Shown here in pieces: positions 24,007 through 33,252 of a DNA stretch of 47,169 bases (position 1 is the stretch's first letter; the number at the start of each line of letters is the position of its first letter). The notes below the pieces were generated by a model. The model was not told the origin of the DNA and made no database searches. It was given only the letters and a program-made list of their open reading frames with translations. The position numbers and the translations under genes are program-made. Where the stretch lies: contig CAKZXZ010000091.1 in the NCBI GenBank assembly GCA_937883775.1, forward strand, positions 1 to 47,169, read 5' to 3'. The stretch is from an uncultured Paracoccaceae bacterium. Its GTDB lineage: Bacteria > Pseudomonadota > Alphaproteobacteria > Rhodobacterales > Rhodobacteraceae.

Positions 24007-26697
24007 ATGCCCATTCAAGTCGGAACCGATACTGCCAAGACGCGCAGAACTCTCACGGTCGGCGATCACTCCATTGCATATTATTCGATCCCCGCCGCGC
24101 AAAACGCGGGTCTTGGTGACTTTTCCGCCCTGCCCGCCGCGCTGAAAGTGGTGCTGGAAAATATGCTGCGATTTGAGGACGATGGGCGCACAGTATCAGT
24201 CGACGATATCAGAGCCTTCGCCGATTGGGGCACCAAGGGCGGCAAGAACCCGCGTGAGATCGCCTATCGCCCCGCCCGCGTTCTGATGCAGGATTTCACC
24301 GGTGTTCCGGCGGTTGTGGATCTGGCGGCGATGCGGGACGGCATTGTCAGCCTGGGTGGTGACGCAACCAAGATCAATCCGCTGAACCCGGTTGATCTGG
24401 TCATCGACCACTCGGTTATGATCGACGAGTTCGGCAATCCGCGCGCGTTTCAGATGAATGTCGACCGCGAATATGAACGCAACATGGAGCGCTACACCTT
24501 CCTGAAATGGGGCCAAAAGGCGTTCAACAATTTCCGCGTCGTGCCCCCCGGCACCGGGATCTGCCATCAGGTGAACCTTGAATACCTGGCGCAAACCGTC
24601 TGGACAGACGAAGATCAAAACGGCGATCAGGTCGCCTATCCCGACACCTTGGTCGGCACCGACAGCCACACCACCATGGTCAACGGCATGGCCGTTCTGG
24701 GCTGGGGCGTCGGCGGCATCGAAGCCGAGGCTGCAATGCTGGGTCAGCCCATCTCGATGCTCATCCCCGAGGTGGTCGGGTTTGAGCTGACAGGCGCCAT
24801 GGTCGAAGGCACCACCGGCACCGATCTTGTGCTGAAAGTCGTAGAAATGTTGCGTGAAAAGGGTGTTGTCGGGAAATTCGTCGAGTTTTATGGCGCTGGG
24901 CTGGACAGCCTCCCACTTGCCGACAGGGCCACCATCGCCAACATGGCCCCTGAATATGGCGCCACCTGTGGCTTTTTCCCAATCGATGACGAAACCCTGC
25001 GCTATCTGCGCAACACCGGTCGTGATGAAGACCGGATCGCGCTGGTCGAAGCCTATGCCAAGGAAAACGGCCTTTGGCGTGGCGCGGATTATGCGCCGAT
25101 CTACACCGATACGCTGCGCCTTGACATGGGCACCATCGTACCCGCCATTTCGGGGCCGAAACGCCCGCAAGACTATGTGGCCCTTACGGATGCGAAATCT
25201 GCGTTCGCTCGGGAAATGGCAGAGACCTTCAAGCGCCCCATGGGCAAGGAAGTCGCCGTCAAAGGCGAAGACTACACCATGCAATCGGGCAAGGTTGTGA
25301 TCGCCTCGATCACGTCGTGTACCAACACATCGAACCCCTATGTGATGATCGGCGCAGGCCTTGTGGCGCGCAAGGCCGCTGAACTGGGGCTGGATCGCAA
25401 ACCCTGGGTCAAGACCTCGCTTGCGCCCGGCAGTCAGGTCGTGTCGGACTATCTTGAAGCGGCTGGCCTGCAAGAGGATCTGGACAAGATCGGCTTCAAC
25501 CTTGTCGGGTATGGCTGCACCACCTGCATCGGCAATTCCGGCCCGATCCAGCAGGAAATCAGCGACGCGATTGCCGAAGGCGATCTGGTGGCGACGTCTG
25601 TGCTGTCCGGCAACCGCAATTTCGAAGGCCGCATCAGCCCTGATGTGCGCGCCAATTACCTCGCCTCGCCCCCCCTTGTGGTGGCCTATGCGCTTGCTGG
25701 CACGATGGATATCGACCTCACCACAGACCCGATTGCACAGGACAGAGACGGCAAGGACGTCTATCTGAAAGACCTGTGGCCCAGCTCTCAGGAGATCGCG
25801 GAACTGGTTGGGAAGACGGTCACGCGTGAGGCGTTTCAATCGAAATACGCCGATGTCTTTAAGGGTGATGAGAAGTGGCAGCAGGTCGAAACGACAAACA
25901 GCCTGACCTACGATTGGCCTCCTGCATCGACCTATGTGCAAAATCCGCCCTATTTTCAGGGCATGGGGCACGAGCCCGGCAAGATCACCGATATCATCGG
26001 CGCCAAGATGATGGCCGTTCTGGGAGATATGATTACCACCGATCACATCTCGCCGGCAGGATCGTTCAAGGAAACCACACCCGCAGGCCAGTATCTGACC
26101 GAACGGCAAGTGCCCGTGCGCGAGTTCAACTCCTACGGATCGCGCCGTGGCAACCACGAGATCATGATGCGCGGCACCTTCGCCAATATCCGCATCAAGA
26201 ACGAGATGCTGGACGGTGTGGAGGGCGGTTATACCAAAGGCCCTGACGGTGCTCAGACGTCGATCTTTGAGGCTGCGATGGCCTATAAAGCCGAAGGCAC
26301 ACCACTGGTTGTTTTCGGGGGTGAACAATATGGTGCCGGATCGTCACGCGACTGGGCCGCAAAAGGCACAGCTTTGCTGGGCGTCAAAGCGGTCATCGCC
26401 GAAAGCTTTGAGCGTATCCACCGATCAAACCTTGTGGGGATGGGGGTGATCCCGTTCGAATTCACCGGCGGTGACACCCGCAAGACGCTGGGCCTTACAG
26501 GGCAAGAAACCGTCTCGATCAGCGGGCTCGACACGATCAAGCCTCTGCAGGAGGTTCCCTGCACAATCGAAATGGCGGATGGCACGGTCAAAGAGATCAC
26601 ACTGAAATGCCGGATCGATACCGAGGTCGAGATTGAATATATCGAAAACGGCGGCGTGTTGCATTACGTACTGCGCAATCTGGCGCAAGCGGCCTGA
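24007..26697 (+). CDS. acnA: Aconitate hydratase A
   Basis: An 896-residue [4Fe-4S] enzyme of the TCA cycle that interconverts citrate and isocitrate. The cluster cysteines are Cys438 in TSCTNTSNP, and Cys504 and Cys507 in GYGCTTCIG. The swivel domain from about 700 carries [13 protein letters not shown] and the substrate-binding [10 protein letters not shown]. Length matches bacterial AcnA/IRP-type aconitase. GGGAGG (23996-24001) precedes the start. It is a single-gene transcript with a terminator downstream. Confidence 0.97.
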   Translation: MPIQVGTDTAKTRRTLTVGDHSIAYYSIPAAQNAGLGDFSALPAALKVVLENMLRFEDDGRTVSVDDIRAFADWGTKGGKNPREIAYRPARVLMQDFTGVPAVVDLAAMRDGIVSLGGDATKINPLNPVDLVIDHSVMIDEFGNPRAFQMNVDREYERNMERYTFLKWGQKAFNNFRVVPPGTGICHQVNLEYLAQTVWTDEDQNGDQVAYPDTLVGTDSHTTMVNGMAVLGWGVGGIEAEAAMLGQPISMLIPEVVGFELTGAMVEGTTGTDLVLKVVEMLREKGVVGKFVEFYGAGLDSLPLADRATIANMAPEYGATCGFFPIDDETLRYLRNTGRDEDRIALVEAYAKENGLWRGADYAPIYTDTLRLDMGTIVPAISGPKRPQDYVALTDAKSAFAREMAETFKRPMGKEVAVKGEDYTMQSGKVVIASITSCTNTSNPYVMIGAGLVARKAAELGLDRKPWVKTSLAPGSQVVSDYLEAAGLQEDLDKIGFNLVGYGCTTCIGNSGPIQQEISDAIAEGDLVATSVLSGNRNFEGRISPDVRANYLASPPLVVAYALAGTMDIDLTTDPIAQDRDGKDVYLKDLWPSSQEIAELVGKTVTREAFQSKYADVFKGDEKWQQVETTNSLTYDWPPASTYVQNPPYFQGMGHEPGKITDIIGAKMMAVLGDMITTDHISPAGSFKETTPAGQYLTERQVPVREFNSYGSRRGNHEIMMRGTFANIRIKNEMLDGVEGGYTKGPDGAQTSIFEAAMAYKAEGTPLVVFGGEQYGAGSSRDWAAKGTALLGVKAVIAESFERIHRSNLVGMGVIPFEFTGGDTRKTLGLTGQETVSISGLDTIKPLQEVPCTIEMADGTVKEITLKCRIDTEVEIEYIENGGVLHYVLRNLAQAA

Positions 26698-26725
26698 TCG
26701 CGATCATGCGCCCAGAATTTCAAAC

Positions 26726-26752
26726 GCCCCGCGATGCAGTGGGGCATTTTTC
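26726..26752 (+). terminator. Rho-independent terminator of acnA
   Basis: GCCCCGC pairs with GTGGGGC (one G-T wobble) around a GATGCA loop, followed by A and a T run. It lies 28 bp after the acnA stop. Confidence 0.8.
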
Positions 26753-26778
26753 TTTTCGGTATTTATGGACAAAAGAAG
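26753..26778 (+). repeat. Interspersed 26-bp repeat, copy 1
   Basis: This 26-bp stretch (core CGGTATTTATGGACAAAAG) recurs at 29646-29671 with 24 of 26 identical bases and no gap, in the same orientation. Here it directly follows the acnA terminator. The preceding AGTGGGGC is also shared by both copies. The two copies lie on either side of the ccm operon. Confidence 0.75.
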
Positions 26779-26848
26779 CCGAACATTTGATTTAAATTGC
26801 TGATATCTGCGCGGGCTTTGTCAGCGCGCAGAGGTCGCAAACTCAGGC

Positions 26849-27388
26849 CTAACGGGCAGCAGCGGCCTCAAGAGCCGGGCGGATACGACGCTCCATCACA
26901 TCATCGGTGAGCGGTCCTGCAAAGCGCAGCATCACGGTCCCGTCGCCTGCCAGAACATATGTTTCCGGCACGCCATAAAGCCCCCATTCCAAAGCCGTGC
27001 GGCCCGTGAAATCTGCGCCGAGGGCTGCGTAGGGATCGCCAAGTTCATCCAGAAACGCCAGCGCTTTTTCGGGATCATCCTTGTAATTGATCCCGTAGAT
27101 CGGCAGCCCTTCTTTGGCCAGATCGGTCAAAAGTGGATGCTCGGCGCGGCAAGGGCCACACCAGCTGGCCCAATAATTGACCAGCTTGACCTGCCCATCG
27201 CTCAGCGTCTCGTTGGTGAAGGGCTGTTCTGGTCCCAGCTGTGTCAGTTCAACCATCGGGGCAGGCTGGCCTTCGCGAGCCGAGCGGAGCGCGTTTGGGT
27301 CCTCGCGCTGCATCCCGATATAGAAAAGAGCCGCAAGCCCAAAGAAGATCGCAGGCGGGGCCACCATGAGAAGGTTCACCTTAGGCAT
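26849..27388 (-). CDS. ccmG: Cytochrome c biogenesis thioredoxin CcmG (HelX/DsbE)
   Basis: A 179-residue membrane-anchored periplasmic thioredoxin that keeps apocytochrome c cysteines reduced for heme attachment. An N-terminal signal-anchor (about 6-26) is followed by NYWASWCGPCRAEHP with the redox pair Cys77/Cys80, and by the YGVPETYV cis-proline region typical of CcmG. The start at 27388 fits family N-termini; an upstream in-frame Met at 27421 would overlap ccmD more. Last gene of the ccmABCDG operon, overlapping the end of ccmD by 8 bp. Confidence 0.94.
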   Translation of the reverse strand: MPKVNLLMVAPPAIFFGLAALFYIGMQREDPNALRSAREGQPAPMVELTQLGPEQPFTNETLSDGQVKLVNYWASWCGPCRAEHPLLTDLAKEGLPIYGINYKDDPEKALAFLDELGDPYAALGADFTGRTALEWGLYGVPETYVLAGDGTVMLRFAGPLTDDVMERRIRPALEAAAAR

Positions 27389-27536
27389 CGTCGCGCCGTC
27401 CCTCCAAAGAGCGAAGTTCATCCTGTACCTTGCGCCCGCGCCGCAAACTGATCCAGATCAGCAACGCCACAATAGCCAGTGTCGCGCCGTAGGCCGACAG
27501 CACCGATACGGCATATTTTCCCAGATCAGGCATCAT
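27381..27536 (-). CDS. ccmD: Heme exporter protein CcmD
   Basis: A 51-residue single-span membrane protein that stabilises the CcmC-CcmE heme complex. It shows MMPDLGKYAVSVLSAYG, the hydrophobic helix ATLAIVALLIWISL, and the basic RRGRKVQDELRSLE tail, as in all CcmD. The start at 27536 overlaps the ccmC stop (ATGA-type coupling); the next Met, at 27533, is an equal alternative. Confidence 0.9.
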   Translation of the reverse strand: MMPDLGKYAVSVLSAYGATLAIVALLIWISLRRGRKVQDELRSLEGRRDDA

Positions 27537-28261
27537 GCCATCCGCTCTCGGGCGATCAGTGCCTTGACGCGCCGCGCGCGGATCTCGGTACGGGTGCGCA
27601 GCAGAACAAGCGTGATGAAGAGCAGCACAAATCCTATGATGCAGGTCCATAGCGGATAGGCGAACACGTCATGCACGTTTTCTTCCTTGTCCAGCGACAG
27701 CGACGCGCCTTGATGCAGCCCTTGGTTCCAAAAGAGGATCGCATACCGTGACAGCACCGCAAAAACTGATCCTACGATGCACAAGACCGAGGTCAGATCC
27801 GCAGCAGTGTCCGCGTCATCAATCGCCTCCCACAGGGCGATATAGCCGAGATAAAACAGGCCCAGGATCAGGAAAGATGTCAGCCGCGGGTCCCACTCCC
27901 ACCACGTGCCCCACATCGGCTGTCCCCACACAGCGCCCGTGATAAGACCGATACAGGTCATTGCCAGACCAATCGGCGCTGCTGCACGCGCGGCCAGTGC
28001 AGACACATGGTGCCGGCGGACCAGCCACACCAGCGACGTAACCAGCATCATCAGCCAGGCGTTGATCGCGATGAACGCCGAAGGCACGTGGATATAGATG
28101 ATCTTGACGGTCGATCCCTGGCGGAAATCATCGGGTGTGAAGAAGAAGCCCCAGATCAGGCCAACACTAAGCACAAGCGCGGTTAGCGCGGTAAACCACG
28201 GCAAAGCGGCACTGGATAGCGCCATAAAGCGCTTGGGGTTGGCATATTCCCAAAAAGACAT
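27533..28261 (-). CDS. ccmC: Heme exporter protein CcmC
   Basis: A 242-residue inner-membrane protein with six hydrophobic segments that presents heme to CcmE. The tryptophan-rich WWD motif is WGQPMWGTWWEWDPRLT (112-128), and the heme-ligand histidine is in IYIHVPSAF (His58), with a second His expected after the WWD domain (LHQGAS). Fourth cytochrome c maturation function in the operon, coupled to ccmD. The helC gene of Rhodobacter capsulatus is the equivalent. Confidence 0.95.
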   Translation of the reverse strand: MSFWEYANPKRFMALSSAALPWFTALTALVLSVGLIWGFFFTPDDFRQGSTVKIIYIHVPSAFIAINAWLMMLVTSLVWLVRRHHVSALAARAAAPIGLAMTCIGLITGAVWGQPMWGTWWEWDPRLTSFLILGLFYLGYIALWEAIDDADTAADLTSVLCIVGSVFAVLSRYAILFWNQGLHQGASLSLDKEENVHDVFAYPLWTCIIGFVLLFITLVLLRTRTEIRARRVKALIARERMA

Positions 28262-28315
28262 GAGCGTTACTTAGGCTCCGGGTTAGGTGCTGGCAATAAA
28301 CATAAAGGACACTTT

Positions 28316-28972
28316 TCAGCGAAGATTGATGCGGATTGCCGCAGCCGAGGCGAATGGCAAGACTGCAAGTGTTCCCAGTGTGATGGCGCCCAGCATCGTC
28401 AGCGGTGTCGCCGTTCCTAAGCCTTCTGCACCGCGGCGAATGGTTTCGGCCCCAAAGATCAAGGTCGGCACGTAAAGTGGCAGCACAAGAAGCGACAGCA
28501 AAAGCCCGCCGCGCTTCAGGCCAACAGTCAGCGAGGCCCCGAAGGCTCCGATGAAAGACAGCGCAGGCGTGCCAATCAGAAGCGACAGGATCAGCCACAA
28601 ATAGGCCGGTTCCGGCAAGCTCAGAAGAAGGCCCAGAACGGGTGCCGCCAGCGTCAGCGGCAGGCCGGTCGTCAACCAGTGTGAAAACGCCTTGACCCCG
28701 ACCAGCCCCTCCAGCGGGATCGGTGCCGTTGCCAGCAAATCCAGTGAGCCATCTTCGAAATCAAGCGCGAAGATGCGGTCCAGCGACAAAAGGCAAGACA
28801 GCAATGCGCCGACCCACAAGATGCCCGGCGCAATGCGCCCCAGCACAGCGCTGTCAGGGCCGACACCGAAAGGCACGAGAACCGCAATAATCAAAAAGAA
28901 CGCAAGACCCAGGCCGAACCCGCCACCGGTGCGGATCGCAAGGCGCAAATCACGGATCAGCAAGGCGATCAT
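28316..28972 (-). CDS. ccmB: Heme exporter protein CcmB
   Basis: A 218-residue integral membrane protein with six hydrophobic segments, the membrane partner of CcmA in the ABC complex that releases holo-CcmE. Family segments include [47 protein letters not shown] and [18 protein letters not shown]. Its start overlaps the ccmA stop by 4 bp (ATGA). A 54-bp gap separates it from ccmC. Confidence 0.95.
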   Translation of the reverse strand: MIALLIRDLRLAIRTGGGFGLGLAFFLIIAVLVPFGVGPDSAVLGRIAPGILWVGALLSCLLSLDRIFALDFEDGSLDLLATAPIPLEGLVGVKAFSHWLTTGLPLTLAAPVLGLLLSLPEPAYLWLILSLLIGTPALSFIGAFGASLTVGLKRGGLLLSLLVLPLYVPTLIFGAETIRRGAEGLGTATPLTMLGAITLGTLAVLPFASAAAIRINLR

Positions 28973-29583
28973 AAGAACGCCTCGTCAAAGTCGCCTTGTG
29001 CCATGGCAGTTGCCTTGAAAGGCGTCAGATCCAGTAAGTCACTTTGCAACCCCAGATCGATATGAGTGGCGATCAAGGCCGCGCCGCCGCGCGCGCAATG
29101 CGCCCGCACCGCATCGGCGAACAACGTCACGGCCGACGCGTCAAGCGACACGGTCGGCTCATCCAATACCCAAAGTGGACGTCCGGTGACCAACAACCGC
29201 GCAAGACCAAGGCGGCGCTTTTGCCCGGCTGACAGGTTCTGCGCAGGTCGGTCCGCCAGGTTTTGCAACGCAAAGGCTTGAAGGGCAGGCGCAACGTCTG
29301 TGGTGCCATAGACCTGCGCCCAGAACGTCAGGTTTTCCAGCACGCTTAGCGTTGATTTCAGGCCATCTGCATGGGCGGCATAGGCCACCGCCTCGGGGTC
29401 AAGCGAGACATGACCGGACAGCGCAGGCTGCAACCCTGCAATTGCACGCAGCAGGGTTGTCTTGCCGATCCCGTTGGGTCCGCGCAGCACCAGAACCTGC
29501 CCTGCCTCAAGCGTGAAGCTGACGCCTTGTAGGATGGGCAGGCCGCCACGCGCCACGCCAAGATCAACGACTTGTAACTCCAT
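28969..29583 (-). CDS. ccmA: Cytochrome c maturation ABC ATPase CcmA
   Basis: A 204-residue ATP-binding subunit. Walker [10 protein letters not shown] (35-43), ABC signature NLSAGQKRR (116-124) and Walker [13 protein letters not shown] (137-148) are all present. The signature Ser-Ala-Gly-Gln form is the one usual for CcmA. First gene of the ccmABCDG operon; the upstream 171-bp gap to the Mth938-like gene includes the second 26-bp repeat. Confidence 0.95.
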   Translation of the reverse strand: MELQVVDLGVARGGLPILQGVSFTLEAGQVLVLRGPNGIGKTTLLRAIAGLQPALSGHVSLDPEAVAYAAHADGLKSTLSVLENLTFWAQVYGTTDVAPALQAFALQNLADRPAQNLSAGQKRRLGLARLLVTGRPLWVLDEPTVSLDASAVTLFADAVRAHCARGGAALIATHIDLGLQSDLLDLTPFKATAMAQGDFDEAFL

Positions 29584-29645
29584 GAGAAATCTCTAGCCGA
29601 CCTGCTCGGGAAGGCAAAGCGATGTATGCGTGGCAAGTGGGGCGA

Positions 29646-29671
29646 TTTTCGGTATTTAGAGACAAAAGAAG
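29646..29671 (+). repeat. Interspersed 26-bp repeat, copy 2
   Basis: Differs from the copy at 26753-26778 at two neighbouring positions only. It lies in the gap between ccmA and the Mth938-like gene, both of which are on the minus strand. After the repeat both copies continue into AT-rich sequence with a loosely similar CATTT...AAATTG pattern. Confidence 0.75.
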
Positions 29672-29754
29672 GTGGGGCCGCGCATTTTAGTCAAATTGAA
29701 TATATCCTTGAGACAGGCCGCTTTATGCTGGCGGAGTCACAAGGCTGGGACAGG

Positions 29755-30108
29755 TCAGACCGGAAGTACTGCCAACGCGATGCGCCGGCCTTCGGACAAA
29801 AGCACGTTATATGTGCGGCAGGCGGAAGGGGAGTTCATCACTTCAACGCCGATCCCAGCCTCTTCCAGCGTGTGACGCAAGCTGGCCGGGATATGCGCAA
29901 TCTCGGCACCGGTGCCAACGAATAGAACGTCGATGGCGTCTTTTGCTGACAGGATGATGTCGACATCCTCATAGCCGCCCCAGGTGATTTCCCCATCGGG
30001 CAGCACCAAAAGCGCGCCATCATGGACGACGCCACCGATGCGGAAAAAACCCGGGCCGTAGCCTTCGACGGGTTTGGCGTTGGGATATGAAACCTCGTTC
30101 AGACGCAT
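29755..30108 (-). CDS. Mth938-like domain protein (DUF498)
   Basis: A 117-residue protein of the Mth938/NDUFAF3-like fold. Family phrases seen: GYGPGFFRIGGVVHDGALLVLPDGEITWGG and DVLFVGTGAEIAHIPASLR. In eukaryotes the related NDUFAF3 helps assemble respiratory complex I; in bacteria the function is not settled. It sits between secF (23 bp upstream) and the ccm operon, the position of the 117-residue ORF reported beside helABCDX in Rhodobacter capsulatus. Probably transcribed with yajC-secDF. Confidence 0.87.
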   Translation of the reverse strand: MRLNEVSYPNAKPVEGYGPGFFRIGGVVHDGALLVLPDGEITWGGYEDVDIILSAKDAIDVLFVGTGAEIAHIPASLRHTLEEAGIGVEVMNSPSACRTYNVLLSEGRRIALAVLPV

Positions 30109-30131
30109 ATCGCAAAGGTAAGTGCGCGCAC

Positions 30132-31100
30132 TTAGGGATCAACCGCGCCGAACTGGTTTCCGGCGGTGTTGTCCGGTTTGGACCAATCGCGCTTCACGCC
30201 CAGTACCAGCAGGATCGCCGAGGCGACGAAGACAGAACTGTAAGTGCCCACGATCACGCCCCAGATCATCGCGAAGACAAAGCCGCGGATCACGTCGCCG
30301 CCCAGCACGAAGAGCGAAATCAGCGCCAACAGAGTCGTGACCGAGGTCATGACCGTCCGGCTGAGCGTTTCGTTGATCGACAGGTTCAGCACCTCTTTCA
30401 GATCGCGCTTCTTGTATTTGCGCAAGTTCTCTCGGACACGGTCGAAGACCACCACCGTATCGTTCAGCGAATAGCCCACGATGGTCAAAAGTGCGGCGAT
30501 GATCGCCAGGTCAAACCGGATCTGAAGCTCGGAAAAGATGCCTATGGTCAGCACCACGTCATGCACCAAGGCCGCTACAGCACCCAAGGCGAACTGCCAT
30601 TCAAAGCGCAGCCAAATATAGACCAGCACCGCCGCGATGGCCAAAACCACCGCAATAATCGCAGTCTGGATCAGCTCGCCCGAAACCTTTGGGCCGACGG
30701 ATTCCACCGATGGAAATGTCACCTGCGGATCAAGCGCCAGAAGCGCTTCTTCCACCCGTTGGATCGTCTCATTGGTCACGGCCTCTTCGCCGTCTTGCGC
30801 TTGAATGCGCACCATGGCGACGTTTTCATCTGGGCCAAAGGACGGATCAAACACTTCGGTGATTGACACATCGCCCAGCTCCAACGCCTCCATCGCGGCG
30901 CGGTATTCGGCGACGACGACGGGTTGCGGGCTTTCCGTGCGGATCGTCGTGCCGCCCCGAAAGTCGATGCCGTAGTTGAGGCCCTGAATGACGAAGCTGA
31001 CCAGCGCCAGCACCATCAAGAAGCCCGAGATACCCAGCGTCAGCTTCGCGCGTGAGAAGAAATCCCAGCTTGTTTCCTTGGGGACCAGTCGCAACCGCAT
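30132..31100 (-). CDS. secF: Protein translocase subunit SecF
   Basis: A 322-residue inner-membrane protein with six transmembrane segments and one large periplasmic loop after the first. Diagnostic segments: GLNYGIDFRGGTTI at the N-terminus, and ALLTIVGYSLNDTVVVFDRVRENLRKYKK in the middle. With SecD it uses the proton-motive force to assist SecYEG export. It starts 3 bp after the secD stop. Confidence 0.96.
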   Translation of the reverse strand: MRLRLVPKETSWDFFSRAKLTLGISGFLMVLALVSFVIQGLNYGIDFRGGTTIRTESPQPVVVAEYRAAMEALELGDVSITEVFDPSFGPDENVAMVRIQAQDGEEAVTNETIQRVEEALLALDPQVTFPSVESVGPKVSGELIQTAIIAVVLAIAAVLVYIWLRFEWQFALGAVAALVHDVVLTIGIFSELQIRFDLAIIAALLTIVGYSLNDTVVVFDRVRENLRKYKKRDLKEVLNLSINETLSRTVMTSVTTLLALISLFVLGGDVIRGFVFAMIWGVIVGTYSSVFVASAILLVLGVKRDWSKPDNTAGNQFGAVDP

Positions 31101-31103
31101 GGC

Positions 31104-32765
31104 CTATACCTCGATCTGTTTGGGGCGGCGGCGTTCGAACCACATCACGATAATCAAGCGCGTCACGAAGATCGCGGTGAAGACGGATGTGAGGATGCCA
31201 AGGCCAAGTGTGATTGCAAATCCGCGCACCGGGCCAGAGCCCATGACAAACAGGATCACAGCCGTGATGAATGTGGTGATGTTCGCGTCGATGATCGCTG
31301 ACAGGGCTTTTTCATAGCCTAACTCGATTGCGCGCGCGGGGCCTTTGGCAGTCTTAAGCTCTTCGCGGATCCTCTCGAACACCAGCACGTTGGCGTCCAC
31401 CGCCATCCCGATGGTCAACACGATACCTGCAATGCCCGGCAGCGTCAGCGTCGCCCCGATCATCGACAAAAGCCCGAAGATCAGTGCGACATTCACGATC
31501 AGTGCGATATTGGCGATCAGGCCGAAAAAGCCGTAGCTGAGACCCATGAACACCAGCACCGCCGCAAAGGCCACGATGCACGCGATGCGGCCTGCATCGA
31601 TGCTGTCCTGACCCAACTCGGGACCGATTGTGCGTTCTTCCAAAAACTCCAGAGGGGCAGGCAAGGCCCCTGCCCTGAGCAACACCGCCAAGGATGTGCT
31701 TTCCTCAAGCGAGAAGTTTCCGGTGATGATCCCCGATCCACCGGGGATCGCCTCATTGATGCGCGGGGCTGAAATCACCTCGTCATCCAGCACAATCGCG
31801 AACAAAGCGCCGACATTTTCAGCCGTATACTGGCCAAACTTACGCGCGCCTGTCGGATTGAACCTAAAGCCCACCGCCGGCGCGCCGTTCTGATCGAATT
31901 CAGGCTGCGCATCCACAAGCTCTTCGCCGGTTACAACCGCATTGCGCTCAAGCACGTAAAAAATGCCTTCCTCATCGATCGAAGGCAGCAGTTCATTGCC
32001 CACACCCGGCGGCGCATTGCTGTCAGAAACCACGCGGTCCACCGGCTGAAAGCTCAGCTGGGCCGTGGTGCCGATGATATCCTTCAATTCCTGCGCGGAT
32101 CCGATGCCCGGCACCTGGATCAGGATCCGGTCAGTCCCTTGCCGCTGAATGGTCGGCTCGCGCGTGCCCGCCTCATCGACACGGCGGCGGATGATCTCAA
32201 GCGATTGCTGCAACGTGCGCTCGTCTGTAGCGATACGCTCTTCTTCGGACAGGGTAATGACAAGCTGATTGCCCTGTGCGCGCACCTCGATATCGGTCGC
32301 GCCAACGCCGGTCAGGGTCACGATAGGACGGGCCAGCGCGCGCACAACTTCAAGTGCGCGCTGCATGCCAGCAGGCTCACCAATGGACACACGCAGCTCG
32401 TCCGGCGCGCCGTCTTGCAAACGGATTGCACCAATCGTGGCGCGTTCCGGCCGCAAGGCATCGCGTACCTCGGGCCATAGGCCTTCCATCCGCTGCGCAT
32501 AGACCGCATCAGCCTGCACTTCAGCCAGCAAATGCGCGCCACCCCGCAGATCAAGCCCAAGGTTGACCAACGAAGACGGCATCCATGTGGGCCACTGGGC
32601 CGCTTGCGCCTGAAGCTCTGGGCTGTCAAAGCCCAGCTCCATTTGGGTAACAGCGTCATTATGTTGCTCAACGCGGGTGTAAAAGCCGTTTGGCACCGCC
32701 AACAGCAACCCCACGGCAACGAAAAACCAGATCGTGAGGCGCTTCCAGCCTTCGATTTGCAGCAT
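31104..32765 (-). CDS. secD: Protein translocase subunit SecD
   Basis: A 553-residue partner of SecF. Seen are the N-terminal helix, the P1 head region with LGLDLRGGAHLLAEV, and the conserved GSGIITGNFSLEES and LRAGALPAPLEFLEERTIGPELGQDSI before the membrane domain. TM4 carries IVLTIGMAVDANVLVFERIREE, with the Asp needed for proton coupling. Gene order yajC-secD-secF is the standard operon. Confidence 0.97.
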   Translation of the reverse strand: MLQIEGWKRLTIWFFVAVGLLLAVPNGFYTRVEQHNDAVTQMELGFDSPELQAQAAQWPTWMPSSLVNLGLDLRGGAHLLAEVQADAVYAQRMEGLWPEVRDALRPERATIGAIRLQDGAPDELRVSIGEPAGMQRALEVVRALARPIVTLTGVGATDIEVRAQGNQLVITLSEEERIATDERTLQQSLEIIRRRVDEAGTREPTIQRQGTDRILIQVPGIGSAQELKDIIGTTAQLSFQPVDRVVSDSNAPPGVGNELLPSIDEEGIFYVLERNAVVTGEELVDAQPEFDQNGAPAVGFRFNPTGARKFGQYTAENVGALFAIVLDDEVISAPRINEAIPGGSGIITGNFSLEESTSLAVLLRAGALPAPLEFLEERTIGPELGQDSIDAGRIACIVAFAAVLVFMGLSYGFFGLIANIALIVNVALIFGLLSMIGATLTLPGIAGIVLTIGMAVDANVLVFERIREELKTAKGPARAIELGYEKALSAIIDANITTFITAVILFVMGSGPVRGFAITLGLGILTSVFTAIFVTRLIIVMWFERRRPKQIEV

Positions 32766-32796
32766 GACCGGCCCCCTCAGGCGCTTGCGTTACGTC

Positions 32797-33084
32797 TCAG
32801 GACTTCGCCGGTTCGGTCTTGGACAAGACCTGCGCCACAGTCGACTGGACCACACGCACCTTGACGCCGTCGGCCAGTTCGACCTCGACCTCGTTATCCT
32901 CTTTGACCTTGACGACTTTGCCGATCAGGCCCCCTTGCGTGACGATCTGGTCTCCGCGGCGCAGCGCTGCGACCATCGCCTGGTGCTCTTTGACTTTTTT
33001 CTGCTGAGGACGGATCAGCAGGAAATACATGATCGCAAAAATCAGGATCAGCGGGATAAATTGGGCGAATGCGTTGCCTTCCAT
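32797..33084 (-). CDS. yajC: Preprotein translocase subunit YajC
   Basis: A 95-residue protein with one N-terminal transmembrane helix (about 8-25, FIPLILIFAIMYFLLIRPQQ) and the cytoplasmic KKVKEHQAMVAALRRGDQIVTQGGLIGKV motif of all YajC. It associates with SecDF. First gene of the yajC-secDF operon, with an AGAGGT site upstream, divergent from serS. Confidence 0.96.
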   Translation of the reverse strand: MEGNAFAQFIPLILIFAIMYFLLIRPQQKKVKEHQAMVAALRRGDQIVTQGGLIGKVVKVKEDNEVEVELADGVKVRVVQSTVAQVLSKTEPAKS

Positions 33085-33252
33085 CAGGACCTCTTTTTCG
33101 TGTTGTCGGGCGCCGCCCGTGAAAGTCGGCGCACCCTAGCGGCGGGTCCGAACAGTTGCAATGCCACTACCCGCGTTATTTCGCGGTTCAAAACCCCGCA
33201 GCACTAGGGCATATGGGGGTCGAAGATGTGACATCAACCAAGGACTGATCCC

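Noticed and set aside
24196-26328. 710-codon minus-strand open frame inside acnA
   Set aside because: It lies wholly opposite a certain aconitase and has the His/Gly/Asp/Arg composition of shadow frames, with no start signal or domain.
26779-26800. FNR-like half-site TTGAT near the ccm operon end
   Set aside because: The second half (ATTGC) does not fit the ATCAA consensus, and the site lies after the operon, not before it.
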